From Caulobacter sp. 17J65-9 (GTDB lineage Bacteria > Pseudomonadota > Alphaproteobacteria > Caulobacterales > Caulobacteraceae): a DNA stretch of 64,000 nucleotides. Position numbers and translations under genes: made by a program. Below the pieces are notes generated by a model. That model was not told the origin of the DNA and ran no database searches. It saw nothing but the letters and a program-made list of their open reading frames with translations. Below, piece after piece: positions 10,374 to 19,742 of this stretch. The stretch's first letter is position 1. Each line of letters begins with the position of its first letter. Location: assembly GCF_010975005.1 (NCBI RefSeq), contig NZ_JAAIVC010000005.1, forward strand, positions 1 to 64,000, written 5' to 3'.

Positions 10374-11441
10374 TTAAGCCGTCTCCACCTTTCGCGCGCG
10401 CTCTTCCTCCGTACGCGGATAGGGTTCGCCGTCGCCCGACAGCAGGACGGCGATCCAGCGGGTGCCGTCGAACTCGGCCAGGATGGCGATAGCCATCACC
10501 GTCAGCGGGGTGGACAGGAACATGCCGGTCACGCCCCACAGCGCGCCCCAGAAGGCCAGGGACAGCAGGATCACGACGGGATCGATGTTCTGGTTCTCGC
10601 CCTGCATGCGCGGGTAGATGAAGTTGCCGATCACGAACAGGATCACCTGCAGGCCGATCAGCAGCACCAGGGCAGGGGTGTAGGTCTCGAACTGCACCAG
10701 GGCGAACAGCGGCGGCGCCAGGCCGGCCACCGCGCCGCCGATCACCGGGATGTAGCAGACCAGGAAGACGACGAAGGCCCAGAAGCCGGGATTGTCGAGG
10801 CCGACCACCATCATCAGCACCCAGGCGGACACCGCGATCATCACCCCGGTGACGGTCTGCACCCACAGATAGCCCTCGACCCCGCCGCGGATGCGCTCGA
10901 ACACGGCGGCCGCCTCGGCCCGGTCCTCGTCGCGGGGGAACAGGCTGTCGGTCTTCTTCTTGAAGCCGTTCCGCGAGGCGATCAGGAAGCCGAGATAGAC
11001 CAGCACGAAGAAGGCGTCCGAGGCGAAGCCCTGCACGCCCTTGGCGGCGACGCCGACATAGCGCTCGAACTCGAAGCGCTGCACCAGCTCGTGGGCGGTG
11101 GGCGCGACGCTCAGGTGCAGCATGCCGGCGACGTCGGCGATCACCATGTCGAGCCGGGCGCTCAGGTTGTTGGCCTTGGTGAAGAAGCCGGCGGCGCCGT
11201 CGATGATCACCCACACCGAGCCGATGAAGGCCAGGGTGATCAAGAGGATGGCGGCCGGCAGGGCGACCTTCTCCGAAACCCGGGCGTGGCGGACCAGGCC
11301 GCGGGCCAGGCCGTCGGTCATCAGCAGCAGGAAGATGGCCAGGGCCAGCGGCGTGAGGATCTCGCTCAGCCAGTAGACCGCCGCGCCGCCGATCACGACG
11401 GCGATCATCACGAGCGCATTGCGCGAGGTGGAAGAGGTCAT
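10374..11441 (-). CDS. AI-2E family transporter (PerM/YdiK-like membrane protein)
   Basis: A 355-residue integral membrane protein with about seven to eight hydrophobic helices: an N-terminal pair (residues 10-45), a helix near 63-82, then a block after about 150. Family hallmarks include [11 protein letters not shown] and the C-terminal [20 protein letters not shown]. The middle soluble part (about 90-140) is also typical. The family includes proposed quorum-signal exporters and Na+/H+ antiporters, so the substrate cannot be stated. It is divergent from the HerA-like gene across 115 bp. Confidence 0.88.
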   Translation of the reverse strand: MTSSTSRNALVMIAVVIGGAAVYWLSEILTPLALAIFLLLMTDGLARGLVRHARVSEKVALPAAILLITLAFIGSVWVIIDGAAGFFTKANNLSARLDMVIADVAGMLHLSVAPTAHELVQRFEFERYVGVAAKGVQGFASDAFFVLVYLGFLIASRNGFKKKTDSLFPRDEDRAEAAAVFERIRGGVEGYLWVQTVTGVMIAVSAWVLMMVVGLDNPGFWAFVVFLVCYIPVIGGAVAGLAPPLFALVQFETYTPALVLLIGLQVILFVIGNFIYPRMQGENQNIDPVVILLSLAFWGALWGVTGMFLSTPLTVMAIAILAEFDGTRWIAVLLSGDGEPYPRTEEERARKVETA

Positions 11442-11556
11442 GGCCGGTCCCCGGGTTTCGACTCAGGACTGTCTTTCGGCGCAAGCGTCCGCGTCAATCC
11501 GACGCGACCTGTGCCTGCCGCTCGGCTATGGTCCTTCGTCGCAAAGGAGACCCCGC

Positions 11557-12999
11557 ATGGACGCGCCCCAGGGTGAGGTGCTGCTCGGCCTGTCGGACCG
11601 GCCGGTGAGCCTGAGGCTGGACCGGGTCAACCGGCACGGCGTCGTCGCGGGGGCGACCGGCACGGGCAAGACCGTCACCCTGCAGGTGCTGGCCCAAGCC
11701 TTTTCCGACGCCGGCGTGCCGGTGTTCGCCGCCGACGTGAAGGGCGACCTGTCCGGCGTCGCGGAGCCGGGCGAGCCGGGCGAGAAGATGCAGGCGCGCG
11801 CCCGCGACATGGGCCTGACCCTGACGCCGGAGGGCGCGCCGGCGATCTTCTGGGACCTGTTCGGCGAGAAGGGTCATCCGATCCGGGCCACCATCTCGGA
11901 AATGGGGCCGGTGCTGCTGGCGCGGCTGTTCGAGCTGAACGACGTGCAGGAGGGCGTGCTGACCATCGCCTTCCGGGTGGCCGACGCCGAAGGCCTGCTG
12001 CTGCTCGACCTCGACGACCTGCGCGCCGTCCTGACCCATCTGGCCGAGAACGCCGCCGAGATCGGCCGCACCTACGGGGCGGTCGCGCCGGCCACGGTCG
12101 CCGCCCTCCAGCGCAAGCTGCTGACCCTGGAGAGCCAGGGCGGGGACAAGTTCTTCGGCGAGCCGGCGCTGAAGCTCTCCGACCTGATGCGCACCGATGC
12201 GCAGGGGCGCGGCTATGTCAGCGTGCTGGCCGCCGATCGCCTGATGCAGACGCCCCGGCTCTACGCGACCTTCCTGCTGTGGCTGATGTCCGAGCTGTTC
12301 GAGGAGCTGCCCGAGGTCGGCGATCCGGAAAAGCCGCGCCTGGTGTTCTTCTTCGACGAGGCGCACCTGCTGTTCGACGACGCGCCCAAGGCCCTGCTGC
12401 AAAAGGTCGAGCAGGTGGTCCGCCTGATCCGCTCCAAGGGGGTGGGGGTCTGGTTCGTCACCCAGAACCCGGCCGACGTGCCCGACGTGGTGCTGGGCCA
12501 GCTCGGCAACCGGGTGCAACACGCGCTGCGCGCCTACACCCCGGCCGACCAGAAGGGCCTGCGCGCCGCGGCCCAGTCGTTCCGGCCCAATCCGGCCTTC
12601 GACACCGCCGAGGCGATCCAGCAGCTGGGCGTCGGCGAAGCCCTGGTCTCGGTGCTGGACGAGCACGGCGCGCCCACGGTGGTGGAGCGCACCCGCATCC
12701 GCCCGCCGGCCTCGCGCCTGGGACCGGTCCAGCCGGCCGAGCGGAGCACGATCATGGCCGCCGACCCGGTGGCCGGGACCTACGACACCCCGCTGGACCG
12801 CACCTCCGCCCAGGAAGTGCTGGCCGCCCGGGCCGAAACCCCGCGCGCGGCCGAGCCGAAGCCCAGAGCCGCGCCCCGCGCGCCGGCCCGCACCCGCCAG
12901 ACCCCGACCGAAGCCTTCGTCAACTCGACGCTGCGCAGCCTGGGCAGCCAGATCGGCCGCGAGCTCATCCGCGGCGTGCTGGGGTCGTTGCGGCGCTAG
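11557..12999 (+). CDS. HerA-like ATPase, DUF853/YjgR family
   Basis: A 480-residue AAA-type ATPase related to the HerA/FtsK superfamily. Walker A is GATGTGKT at residues 32-39. Walker B is in [12 protein letters not shown] (about residue 265), followed by an [18 protein letters not shown] sensor-like strand. The C terminus holds an Ala/Pro/Arg-rich linker and a short [24 protein letters not shown] helix typical of DUF853. The start is the ATG at 11557, preceded by AAGGAG; the frame upstream is not family-like. The physiological role is unknown in the family. Confidence 0.9.
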   Translation: MDAPQGEVLLGLSDRPVSLRLDRVNRHGVVAGATGTGKTVTLQVLAQAFSDAGVPVFAADVKGDLSGVAEPGEPGEKMQARARDMGLTLTPEGAPAIFWDLFGEKGHPIRATISEMGPVLLARLFELNDVQEGVLTIAFRVADAEGLLLLDLDDLRAVLTHLAENAAEIGRTYGAVAPATVAALQRKLLTLESQGGDKFFGEPALKLSDLMRTDAQGRGYVSVLAADRLMQTPRLYATFLLWLMSELFEELPEVGDPEKPRLVFFFDEAHLLFDDAPKALLQKVEQVVRLIRSKGVGVWFVTQNPADVPDVVLGQLGNRVQHALRAYTPADQKGLRAAAQSFRPNPAFDTAEAIQQLGVGEALVSVLDEHGAPTVVERTRIRPPASRLGPVQPAERSTIMAADPVAGTYDTPLDRTSAQEVLAARAETPRAAEPKPRAAPRAPARTRQTPTEAFVNSTLRSLGSQIGRELIRGVLGSLRR

Positions 13000-13002
13000 G
13001 CG

Positions 13003-13287
13003 TCAGCTCCGCCGCGCCCGCAGCCGCTTCAGCTCCTTCTCGATCTGGCGCTCGCGCATGTCGCCGGTCTCGACGAAGGTGGCGAAGCCGTGGGCGAACA
13101 GGCCGATGCCCCAGCCGAACATCGGCCAGACCACCCACCAGTCGCCGGGCGAGGTGGCGTAGTTCAGTGCGGCGAGGCCGGCGTTGACCAGCACATAGGT
13201 CAGAAGGTGCGTGCGGAAGGCGATCTTGGCGTCGGCGCGCCGCTCCGCCCGCCGGCGCAGCGAAAACTCGGCGTCGTCTTCGGTCAT
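13003..13287 (-). CDS. Small 2TM-domain membrane protein
   Basis: A 94-residue protein. A charged N terminus (about 1-22) is followed by two transmembrane helices (LLTYVLVNAGLAALNYA and WPMFGWGIGLFAHGFATF) separated by PGDWWVVW, and then a basic tail (ERQIEKELKRLRARR). This matches the 2TM domain (PF13239) found alone or on histidine kinases. I started at the ATG at 13287 rather than 13326. It converges on the HerA-like gene with 3 bp between stops. No function known. Confidence 0.8.
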   Translation of the reverse strand: MTEDDAEFSLRRRAERRADAKIAFRTHLLTYVLVNAGLAALNYATSPGDWWVVWPMFGWGIGLFAHGFATFVETGDMRERQIEKELKRLRARRS

Positions 13288-13363
13288 CGGATCCAGTCCC
13301 CCTGTTTCCGAGCGGCACCTTTCCACGGCGCCGCTTCAAAGAACAAGGGTGCGCGACGGTCGA

Positions 13364-14401
13364 TCAGCCGACCGGCGTCAGCCGCCACATGCGCAGGGGG
13401 TGCTTCACCCGCCCGGCCTCGGCCCCGGCGGCGGCGCCGCGGCCCATGTAGAGGTCGGCGCGCGCGGGGCCCTTGATCGCCCCGCCGGTGTCCAGCGCCA
13501 CCACCAGGCGGCGATAGTCGCGCGCCGCGCCCTGCAGGGTCGGGTTGTCGGCGTCGATCCAGAACAGCTCGCCATAGCTGTGCTTGCTGGGATCCACGGC
13601 GATCGACCGGCCGGCCGGCAGGGGCACGCCCGCCGCGCCCGGCGGATCGCCGTGGTCGTCGGGCAGCAGGTTGAAGAAGACGTAGCGCGGGTTGGCGTTC
13701 ATCACGCCCTGGGCGCTGGGCCCGCGATTGGCGGCCAGCCAGTCGCGGATGGCGTCGCCGGAGGTCTGGTTGGGGGCCAGCAGGCCGCGCTGGACCATCA
13801 CCCTGGCCACGCCCACGAACTGGCGGCCGTTGTCGGCGGCGTAGCCGGCCCGCTGGCGGCGGCCGTCCGGGAAGGTCAGGTAACCCGAGCCCTGGATCTG
13901 CAGGAAGAACAGGTCCTCCGGGCGCATCCAGGCCAGGGCGCCGTTCGGTGGGCTCGCCTCGATGGTGGAGCGCTCGGCGTAGGCCTGGCCCTTGACCAGA
14001 TCGGCCGGGCGCGGGCGCACCGGGGCCGAGAACTCGGCGTCGGCCTGGGCCTTCGCCGGATATTCCGGCGCGAAATAGGCGGTCAGCAGGCCCGTGCCCT
14101 CGACCGGCGAGGCCACGAACCGGGTCTCGAAGAAATGGCGCGCGCTCTGCGGATCGGCGGCGCGCATGGCGCGGGCGGCGGCGCAGGTGCGCTTGCCGGG
14201 TTCGGTGCGGTCGGCGCCGCAGCCGGCCTGGTAGGCCTTCAGCGCGGCGAGATGGTCTTCCTGGGCCCAGCCGGCCAGCCCCATCGGGTGGGTGGCCTGG
14301 GCCGGCGGGAGGTTGGGAACGGGGCCGCCGGTCGGCGCGGTGGCGCACGCCGCCAGCAGCGAAAGCCCTGCGAACGCCCCCAGCCGCCCCGCGAAACTCA
14401 C
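13364..14401 (-). CDS. mltA: Membrane-bound lytic murein transglycosylase A
   Basis: A 345-residue lipoprotein (signal with LSLLAAC lipobox near residue 17) with an MltA domain (about 100-240: LLTAYFAPEYPA, FFLQIQGSGYLTFPDG). The C-terminal 3D domain carries the catalytic Asp in VALDTGGAIKGPARADLYMG. It cleaves peptidoglycan to 1,6-anhydro products at the inner face of the outer membrane. The start GTG at 14401 overlaps the stop of the Tim44-like gene (GTGA). The same coupling of a Tim44-like gene to mltA is seen near secB in related genomes. Confidence 0.93.
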   Translation of the reverse strand: MSFAGRLGAFAGLSLLAACATAPTGGPVPNLPPAQATHPMGLAGWAQEDHLAALKAYQAGCGADRTEPGKRTCAAARAMRAADPQSARHFFETRFVASPVEGTGLLTAYFAPEYPAKAQADAEFSAPVRPRPADLVKGQAYAERSTIEASPPNGALAWMRPEDLFFLQIQGSGYLTFPDGRRQRAGYAADNGRQFVGVARVMVQRGLLAPNQTSGDAIRDWLAANRGPSAQGVMNANPRYVFFNLLPDDHGDPPGAAGVPLPAGRSIAVDPSKHSYGELFWIDADNPTLQGAARDYRRLVVALDTGGAIKGPARADLYMGRGAAAGAEAGRVKHPLRMWRLTPVG

Positions 14402-15015
14402 GCCTGGGCCGCCTCTACCCGGGCCAGGGTCCAGTTCGGATCGGACCCGCCGACCAGGCGCTCGAAGCTCCACAGCTCCGCCGTGCGCCGGTCGTCCACC
14501 GCCTCGCCTTCCGGCCCCTTCGAACGGGTCCGCAGTTCGGCCAGGAAGCGCACCCGCACGCGGGCGGTGTCGCCGTCCAGCTCGGCCTGGTCCAGGTCGG
14601 CGCGCGGGGCGTGCAGGAATTCGGTCTGCTCGGAGCGGCCCTCGGCCTCGCGGGCGGCGATGGCCGCGTCGAAGCTGGCGTAGACCGCCGGCGTCAGCAG
14701 CGGGCGCAGGGCCTCGCGGTCGCCGGCGGCGAAGGCGCGCACGATCCGCTCGTAGGCGATGCGCGCGCCGTCCAGGAACTTGCCGGTGTCGAAACCGCCG
14801 TCGCGGGCCTTCAGGGCCGGCAGGCCCGGCACCGTGGCGTCGGTGGGCGAGGCTTCGACCCGTTCCGGCGCGGGCTTGCGCGCCGACCGTCCGGGTTCGG
14901 CGACCGCCTCTTCCGGCTGACGGCCCACCCGGCGGCCCAGCACGTTGTAGAGCTGGAACAGCACCACCGCGGCGATCACGGCGAAGATCACGATCTGTAC
15001 GATTTGTCCGGGCAC
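14398..15015 (-). CDS. Tim44/TimA-like domain membrane protein
   Basis: A 205-residue protein. An N-terminal transmembrane helix (VQIVIFAVIAAVVLFQLYNVLG, about residues 5-26) is followed by a Pro/Glu/Arg linker and a Tim44 domain (about 75-205: FLDGARIAYERIVRAFAAGDREALRPLLTPAVYASF; RFLAELRTRSKGPEG; ELWSFERLVGGSDPNWTLARVE). Alphaproteobacterial TimA is proposed to be ancestral to the mitochondrial import motor subunit Tim44. The start is GTG at 15015. It is divergent from secB and coupled to mltA. The adjacency to secB hints at a protein-export role, which is inference. Confidence 0.88.
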   Translation of the reverse strand: MPGQIVQIVIFAVIAAVVLFQLYNVLGRRVGRQPEEAVAEPGRSARKPAPERVEASPTDATVPGLPALKARDGGFDTGKFLDGARIAYERIVRAFAAGDREALRPLLTPAVYASFDAAIAAREAEGRSEQTEFLHAPRADLDQAELDGDTARVRVRFLAELRTRSKGPEGEAVDDRRTAELWSFERLVGGSDPNWTLARVEAAQA

Positions 15016-15187
15016 TCGCCACTCCGTTTGGTCACGTCGGGCCAGCCACCCATATAGGCGGCCTGGACGCAGGCGGCAGGCCCGATCCCGGGCCATACGG
15101 CTCGCGTTGCGCCATATCGTCCCGCGTGTTAGCAGCGCGGCTTGCTTGTAGGAAGGCCGCACGAGGCCTTCGGGGGAGAGAACGTCC

Positions 15188-15676
15188 ATGACCGACGTGA
15201 CCGCGCCGAACGCCGGGAGCGAACTGCAGACCGGGCCGCAGATGCGGGTCCTGACCCAGTTCGTCCGCGACCTGTCGTTCGAAAACCCCCGCGCGCCGGA
15301 ATCGCTCCGCATGGAGGGCAAGCCGGAAATCGACATGGGCGTCGAGATGAACGCCCGCGGCCGGGCCGACGGCCTGTTCGAAGTCGACCTGCGCCTGTCG
15401 GTGAAGGCCTCCTCCAACGACGGCGCCCTGTTCCAGGTCGAGCTGGTCTACGGCGGCGTGTTCCAGGTGGCCAACGTCACCGACGAGACCCTCGAGCCGC
15501 TGCTGCTGATCGAGTGCCCGCGCTACCTGTTCCCGTTCGCGCGCCAGATCATCGCGTCCTGCACCGCCGACGGCGGCTTCTACCCGCCGTTCCTGCTGGA
15601 GCCGCTGGACTTCGCCGCGGTCTACGCCGCGCGCAAGGCCCAGGAAGGCGGCCTCGGCGCCGCCGGCAACGCGTAA
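15188..15676 (+). CDS. secB: Protein-export chaperone SecB
   Basis: A 162-residue SecB. The core contains [41 protein letters not shown] and [14 protein letters not shown]; this last segment and [14 protein letters not shown] are family signatures. SecB keeps preproteins unfolded and delivers them to SecA. ATG at 15188 follows GGGGGAGAG. It stands alone, with its own terminator directly downstream. Confidence 0.96.
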   Translation: MTDVTAPNAGSELQTGPQMRVLTQFVRDLSFENPRAPESLRMEGKPEIDMGVEMNARGRADGLFEVDLRLSVKASSNDGALFQVELVYGGVFQVANVTDETLEPLLLIECPRYLFPFARQIIASCTADGGFYPPFLLEPLDFAAVYAARKAQEGGLGAAGNA

Positions 15677-15702
15677 GCCGCGTCGCCACCCACGAATTCT
15701 CG

Positions 15703-15740
15703 ACAGCCCCCGTCCTCGCGGCGGGGGCTGTTTTCGTTTC
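15703..15740 (+). terminator. Rho-independent terminator of secB
   Basis: A 10-bp perfect stem ACAGCCCCCG/CGGGGGCTGT (15703-15712 with 15722-15731) is followed by a T-rich tail (TTTTCGTTT). It sits 27 bp after the secB stop and just before the convergent cupin gene. Confidence 0.9.
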
Positions 15741-15749
15741 CGGCGCCCC

Positions 15750-16157
15750 TTACGCAGGCGGGCCGGCCAGGTACTGCGCGTCCGTGACCTTCTCCATCCA
15801 GGTCACCGGCGAGCCGTCGAGCGCCTCCTGCACGGCCACATGGGTCATGGCGGTGGTCGGCGTCGCGCCGTGCCAGTGCTTGCAGCCCGGCGGACACCAG
15901 ATCACGTCGCCGGCGCGGATCTCCACGATCGGCTCGCCCTCGCACTGGGTCCAACCGACGCCGGACGTGACGATCAGGCTCTGACCCAGCGGATGGGTGT
16001 GCCACGCGGTGCGCGCGCCGGGCTCGAAGGTGACGATCGCCCCGCCGACGCGCGAGGGCTCGGGCCGCTGGAACATCGAGTCGATCCGGACGGCGCCGGT
16101 GAACCAGGCGTCCGGGCCCTTGACCGAGGGCTGGGCGCCGTTGCGGACGATCTCCAT
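15750..16157 (-). CDS. Manganese-type cupin resembling bacterial hydroxynitrile lyase (GtHNL-like)
   Basis: A 135-residue single cupin. Metal-ligand positions are H53, H55, Q59 (in WHTHPLGQ) and H94 (in KHWHG). A40, V42, H106 and Q110 are also in place. These are the metal and active-site residues, with the same numbering, reported for the Granulicella tundricola Mn-dependent (R)-hydroxynitrile lyase. The exact numbering match supports the ATG at 16157. Many such cupins are annotated as carboxymuconolactone-related and the native substrate is unknown, so HNL activity is only a possibility. It stands alone in an accessory patch between secB and dnaQ. Confidence 0.85.
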   Translation of the reverse strand: MEIVRNGAQPSVKGPDAWFTGAVRIDSMFQRPEPSRVGGAIVTFEPGARTAWHTHPLGQSLIVTSGVGWTQCEGEPIVEIRAGDVIWCPPGCKHWHGATPTTAMTHVAVQEALDGSPVTWMEKVTDAQYLAGPPA

Positions 16158-16328
16158 GGCGGGCCTTTCGCGGGTTGGAGCGAAAACGGGGAACGCGCCT
16201 GAAACGACCCAACGCGCGTTGAGCGAAATTCCGCGCCGCCTCTTGTCGGCGCGCCGGCAGTTCAATCGTCCTGGGTCTGGTCGCCGGCGCGAAGCCCGCG
16301 GCCGGCGACAACCGAAGGAGAGGGACAG

Positions 16329-16661
16329 ATGGCGAAGTTCATGGCGGTTTTCACCGGCACGCCGGGCGCGGCCCGCCCGGATCTCGACGAGGCCACCATC
16401 GCCAGGGGCATGGAAGCCTGGGGCGCGTGGATGGCCAAGCACGCCGACCGGATCAGCGACGGCGGCGGCCCGCTGGGCAAGACCAAGAAGGTCTCCAAGG
16501 CCGGGATCGCTGACATCCACAACAACCTGACCGGCTTCGTCGTGTTCGAGGCCGACGACCATGACGCGGCCGCGCGCCTGTTCGAAGGCCATCCGCACTT
16601 CACCATCTTCCCGGGCGAGGGCGTCGAAGTGATGCCGGTGCTACCGATCCCGGGGCGGTGA
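16329..16661 (+). CDS. YCII-related small protein
   Basis: A 110-residue dimeric alpha-beta-barrel-type protein: [65 protein letters not shown]. This matches YCII-related proteins common in Caulobacterales, which often lie near ECF sigma factors, though none is seen here. ATG at 16329 is preceded by GGAGAGGG. It is divergent from the cupin gene across 171 bp. Function unknown. Confidence 0.8.
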   Translation: MAKFMAVFTGTPGAARPDLDEATIARGMEAWGAWMAKHADRISDGGGPLGKTKKVSKAGIADIHNNLTGFVVFEADDHDAAARLFEGHPHFTIFPGEGVEVMPVLPIPGR

Positions 16662-16809
16662 GGGCGGAGGAGCGGCAGCGGTCGCGGCGCGACGGTCCCC
16701 GGATTTCCCGTTGCCGTGACGGTTGCCGCTGAGCCGCTGTTCAACGCCTGCGCGAGAAGCCAAACTGGCGGAGGCGGCGTCGGCCGGTCGGTTCGAAGTC
16801 GGGGGAAAC

Positions 16810-18225
16810 ATGATCGGAATTCTGGCCGCTCTGGCCATGCAGGGGGCCAACCCGCCCAAGACGGCGTTCGACGTCGAGCGGGACGCGCAGAACGTGGCCA
16901 TATGCGCCTCCGTCTATGAACAGCTCCGCCTCTCCTCGGGAAGGCTCGCCGCGCGCGACGCCCGCACCGAGGGCGTAGTGCACGCCTTCCGCGGTGCGCG
17001 GCGCTTGGCCCCGTTCGCGAAAGCGGCGGGGGTCGGTCCCGACGCCGACATGCCAGAGGCGCTGGGCGTGATGCTGTTCACCCTGGTGGGCGACGCCCAG
17101 ATCGAGCGCCCAAAGGAAGACCCCCACGTAGTGGAAGCGGCCGTCCTGTCCCGGTTCTCGTCACAGTGCGACAGGGCCCTGGACGGCTGGGGCGCGCCCG
17201 CGGTGACCGAGTCTCCGCCCGACGTGATCGCGCTCGGCTATGCGGAGCACCTGGTCGGCGGCAAGACCTCGGCCGACGCGTTCCCGGACCCGCACCTGGC
17301 CGCCCTGGCGCGCGGGACCTGCGAGGGCGACCCCGCCGAGATCGCCCGCGCACTGGCCGCCGGGGCCGACCCGAACGGCCGGGGGCTCGACGGCGTCACG
17401 CCGCTGGTCTGGGCGCTGACCTGCGAGAATCCGGTCGGGATGGAGGCGCTCCTGAAGGCCGGCGCCGATCCGAACCGGGCCGTGGGCGATCGGGGCTCGG
17501 TGGTGTTCTTCGCGGCGAGCTACCGGGACACCGGGCTCCTCGACTTGCTTCTGCGCTACGGCGGCGACCCGAATGCGCGCGACGAGCGCGACACGGCGCT
17601 GATGCAGGCGCTGGAGCTCGGCATGCACGACGCCGGCTGGGGAAATTGGGACGCCCTGCTGGCTGCAGGGGCCGACATCAACCTGGACGTCAGCGACGAC
17701 GACGACTTCCCCCGGACAATCGCGATCTCGGCGGCCGAATTCAACCAATGGGGCAAGGTCCTCGAACTGCTCAAGCGCGGCTACAGCCGGGATCTGGACG
17801 AGCTCGGCCGCCACGCGGAGAGCCAGGATTTCGACTCATCCGAGGTCCGCGCTCAGAAGGCCCGGGTCCGCCAGGCGCTGGAGCGGCGCGGGGTGAAATT
17901 CCCCATCTCCGCCAAGAAACTCTGGTTCAAATACAAGGGGATGGACGGCGCGGCCCGAAAGGCTGACGCGGACGCCGCCGTCGACCTCGGTCGGCACTAC
18001 TTCACCGGCCACAAGGACGACGGGTTCGAGGGCGAGCAGGTCGACCTGTGGTATGTCGCCGGCGACGACGTCTTCGTCGAGGAGGTCGACGACGAGAAGA
18101 GCGCCCGGAACGGCGCCATCCAGATCCCGGAGGAACGGCTCTGGACCCACTGGCGCCTTTCCGACGAGCAGATCCGCGCGATCCGCCAGGCGCCCGAGAG
18201 CTGGACGTGGACCGAATTCAAGTGA
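16810..18225 (+). CDS. Ankyrin-repeat protein of unknown function
   Basis: A 471-residue protein. A poorly recognisable N-terminal region (about 1-150) is followed by three to four ankyrin-like units (ALAAGADPNGRGLDGVTPLVWAL, LLKAGADPNR, LLRYGGDPNARDERDTALMQAL, LLAAGADINLDV; about residues 180-310). The C-terminal region is acidic, with GEQVDLWYVAGDDVFVEEVDDE and WTHWRLSDEQIRAIR. The N terminus MIGILAALAMQGA is hydrophobic but has no positive charges, so export is doubtful. ATG at 16810 follows GGGGGAAA. Alternative starts upstream (16723) are less likely. It is flanked by conserved ori-proximal genes and so looks like an insertion. Confidence 0.75.
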   Translation: MIGILAALAMQGANPPKTAFDVERDAQNVAICASVYEQLRLSSGRLAARDARTEGVVHAFRGARRLAPFAKAAGVGPDADMPEALGVMLFTLVGDAQIERPKEDPHVVEAAVLSRFSSQCDRALDGWGAPAVTESPPDVIALGYAEHLVGGKTSADAFPDPHLAALARGTCEGDPAEIARALAAGADPNGRGLDGVTPLVWALTCENPVGMEALLKAGADPNRAVGDRGSVVFFAASYRDTGLLDLLLRYGGDPNARDERDTALMQALELGMHDAGWGNWDALLAAGADINLDVSDDDDFPRTIAISAAEFNQWGKVLELLKRGYSRDLDELGRHAESQDFDSSEVRAQKARVRQALERRGVKFPISAKKLWFKYKGMDGAARKADADAAVDLGRHYFTGHKDDGFEGEQVDLWYVAGDDVFVEEVDDEKSARNGAIQIPEERLWTHWRLSDEQIRAIRQAPESWTWTEFK

Positions 18226-18339
18226 CGACAGCTGCGTTCGCCTGACGCACGTCGACACGCGTCGTCCGGGCAGGGGTGGATCAGTTCCACTGGGCCAGCG
18301 CGCAACTCCCCATTCGGCAGGTGCGAATGGCCGCCCGTC

Positions 18340-19059
18340 TTAAGCCGGCTCGCTCTCGTCGGTCTTGGCGAACTGGGCCCAGATGGCCTTGTCCTTCAGC
18401 ACGGCGCTGACGAAGGCGGCGTGGGCGGCGCGTTCGTCGTCGGTGACGCGCGAGGCCAGAGGGCGGGGGCGGGGGCCGTAGCCGCCGGACTTCACCGCTG
18501 TGATCGCCGTAGCCACGCCGACCGGGGTCAGGTCCAGGCCGCGTTCCTTGCCGCCGCGCAGCTCCAGATAGACCGCCGCCAGCAGCTGGGCGTCGATCAA
18601 GGCGCCGTGCTTCTCGCGCTCGGCCAGCGAGATCTTGAAGCGGCGGCACAGCGCGTCGAGCGAGTTGGGCATGCCCGGAAAACGCTTCTGGGCCAGCTGC
18701 AGGGTGTCGATCCAGTCGCCCGGCTGGGTCTGCTTCCGACCGATCCGCTCCAGCTCCATGTTCACGAAGCCGCGGTCGAAGCCGGCGTTGTGGGCGACGA
18801 TCGGCGCGCCGTCGATGAAGGCGATCAGCTCGTCGACGATCTCGATGAACTTCGGCTTGTTCGCCACCATGGCGTTGGAGATGCCGTGCACCCGCTCGGC
18901 GTCGGCCTCGATCTCGCGCTCCGGGTTGACCAGGCGGTGCAGCGACTTGCCGGTCGGGAGCAGGTCGACGATCTCGACGCAGGCGATTTCGATCAGCCGG
19001 TGGCCGCTCTTCGGGTCGATGCCGGTGGTTTCGGTGTCGAGGACGATCTCGCGGGCCAT
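18340..19059 (-). CDS. dnaQ: DNA polymerase III epsilon subunit (proofreading exonuclease)
   Basis: A 239-residue DEDDh exonuclease. Exo I is D8/E10 in IVLDTETTGID. Exo II is in PIVAHNAGFDRGFVNMEL. Exo III is in EKHGALIDAQLLAAVYLEL. The C-terminal tail that follows probably binds the polymerase alpha subunit. It proofreads the replicative polymerase. It is the distal member of the ori-proximal PPRP-maf-aroE-coaE-dnaQ series, separated from coaE by 80 bp. Confidence 0.96.
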   Translation of the reverse strand: MAREIVLDTETTGIDPKSGHRLIEIACVEIVDLLPTGKSLHRLVNPEREIEADAERVHGISNAMVANKPKFIEIVDELIAFIDGAPIVAHNAGFDRGFVNMELERIGRKQTQPGDWIDTLQLAQKRFPGMPNSLDALCRRFKISLAEREKHGALIDAQLLAAVYLELRGGKERGLDLTPVGVATAITAVKSGGYGPRPRPLASRVTDDERAAHAAFVSAVLKDKAIWAQFAKTDESEPA

Positions 19060-19139
19060 GGCTTCTTACTGAAGCGCTTCGCCGCTGCCGTGAAGACGTT
19101 CTGGCGTCGCGGGGCGTCCGGCCGGGATGACGGCGAGTT

Positions 19140-19742
19140 TTAGAGCTCGTGAGGCAGCCCCTGCACCTCGGCCAGGATTTCGCGCACCCGTTCGCGCGCG
19201 GCATCCAGGCCTTCCGACGTGTCGATCACGAAGTCGGCGCGGGCCACCTTGTGGGCGTCGGGGGTCTGACGCTCGAGCAGGGCGGCGAACCTGGTCTCGT
19301 CCATGCCGGGCCGGGCCAGTACGCGCGCGCGCTGGACGTGGGCGGGGGCGGTGACCACCACCACGGCGTCGACCAGGTCGGCCGCGCCGGTCTCGAACAG
19401 CAGGGGAATGTCGACCACGGCCACGCCCGCGCCGCCGGCCTCGGCCCGCGCCAGAAACGCCTGGCGATCGGCCTGAACCAGCGGGTGGACGATCGCCTCC
19501 AGCCGGCGGAAGCCGTCCGGCTCGGCGTGCAGTTGGGCGGACAGGGACGGGCGGTCGATCCCGCCGTCCTTCGTCACGCCCGGGAAGGCCGCCTCGACCG
19601 GCGCGACCGCCGCGCCGCCGGGGGCGTAAAGCTTGTGGACGGTGGCGTCGGCGTCCCACACCGGCGCGCCGGCCTCCATGAACATCATGGCGGTCGTCGA
19701 CTTGCCCATGCCGATCGAGCCGGTCAGGCCCAGCACGATCAC
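19140..19742 (-). CDS. coaE: Dephospho-CoA kinase
   Basis: A 200-residue kinase catalysing the last step of CoA synthesis (dephospho-CoA + ATP). The P-loop GSIGMGKS is at residues 8-15, followed by [11 protein letters not shown] and [11 protein letters not shown], with the lid and C-terminal region [19 protein letters not shown]. The GTG start at 19742 overlaps the aroE stop (GTGA), so it is likely coupled to aroE. Confidence 0.96.
   Translation of the reverse strand: MIVLGLTGSIGMGKSTTAMMFMEAGAPVWDADATVHKLYAPGGAAVAPVEAAFPGVTKDGGIDRPSLSAQLHAEPDGFRRLEAIVHPLVQADRQAFLARAEAGGAGVAVVDIPLLFETGAADLVDAVVVVTAPAHVQRARVLARPGMDETRFAALLERQTPDAHKVARADFVIDTSEGLDAARERVREILAEVQGLPHEL

Noticed and set aside
10367-10376. 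TTAACCAT (minus strand) at the end of the AI-2E permease gene as a CtrA site
   Set aside because: It comprises the stop codon and adjacent bases, lacks the paired TTAA, and lies at a gene end rather than a promoter.
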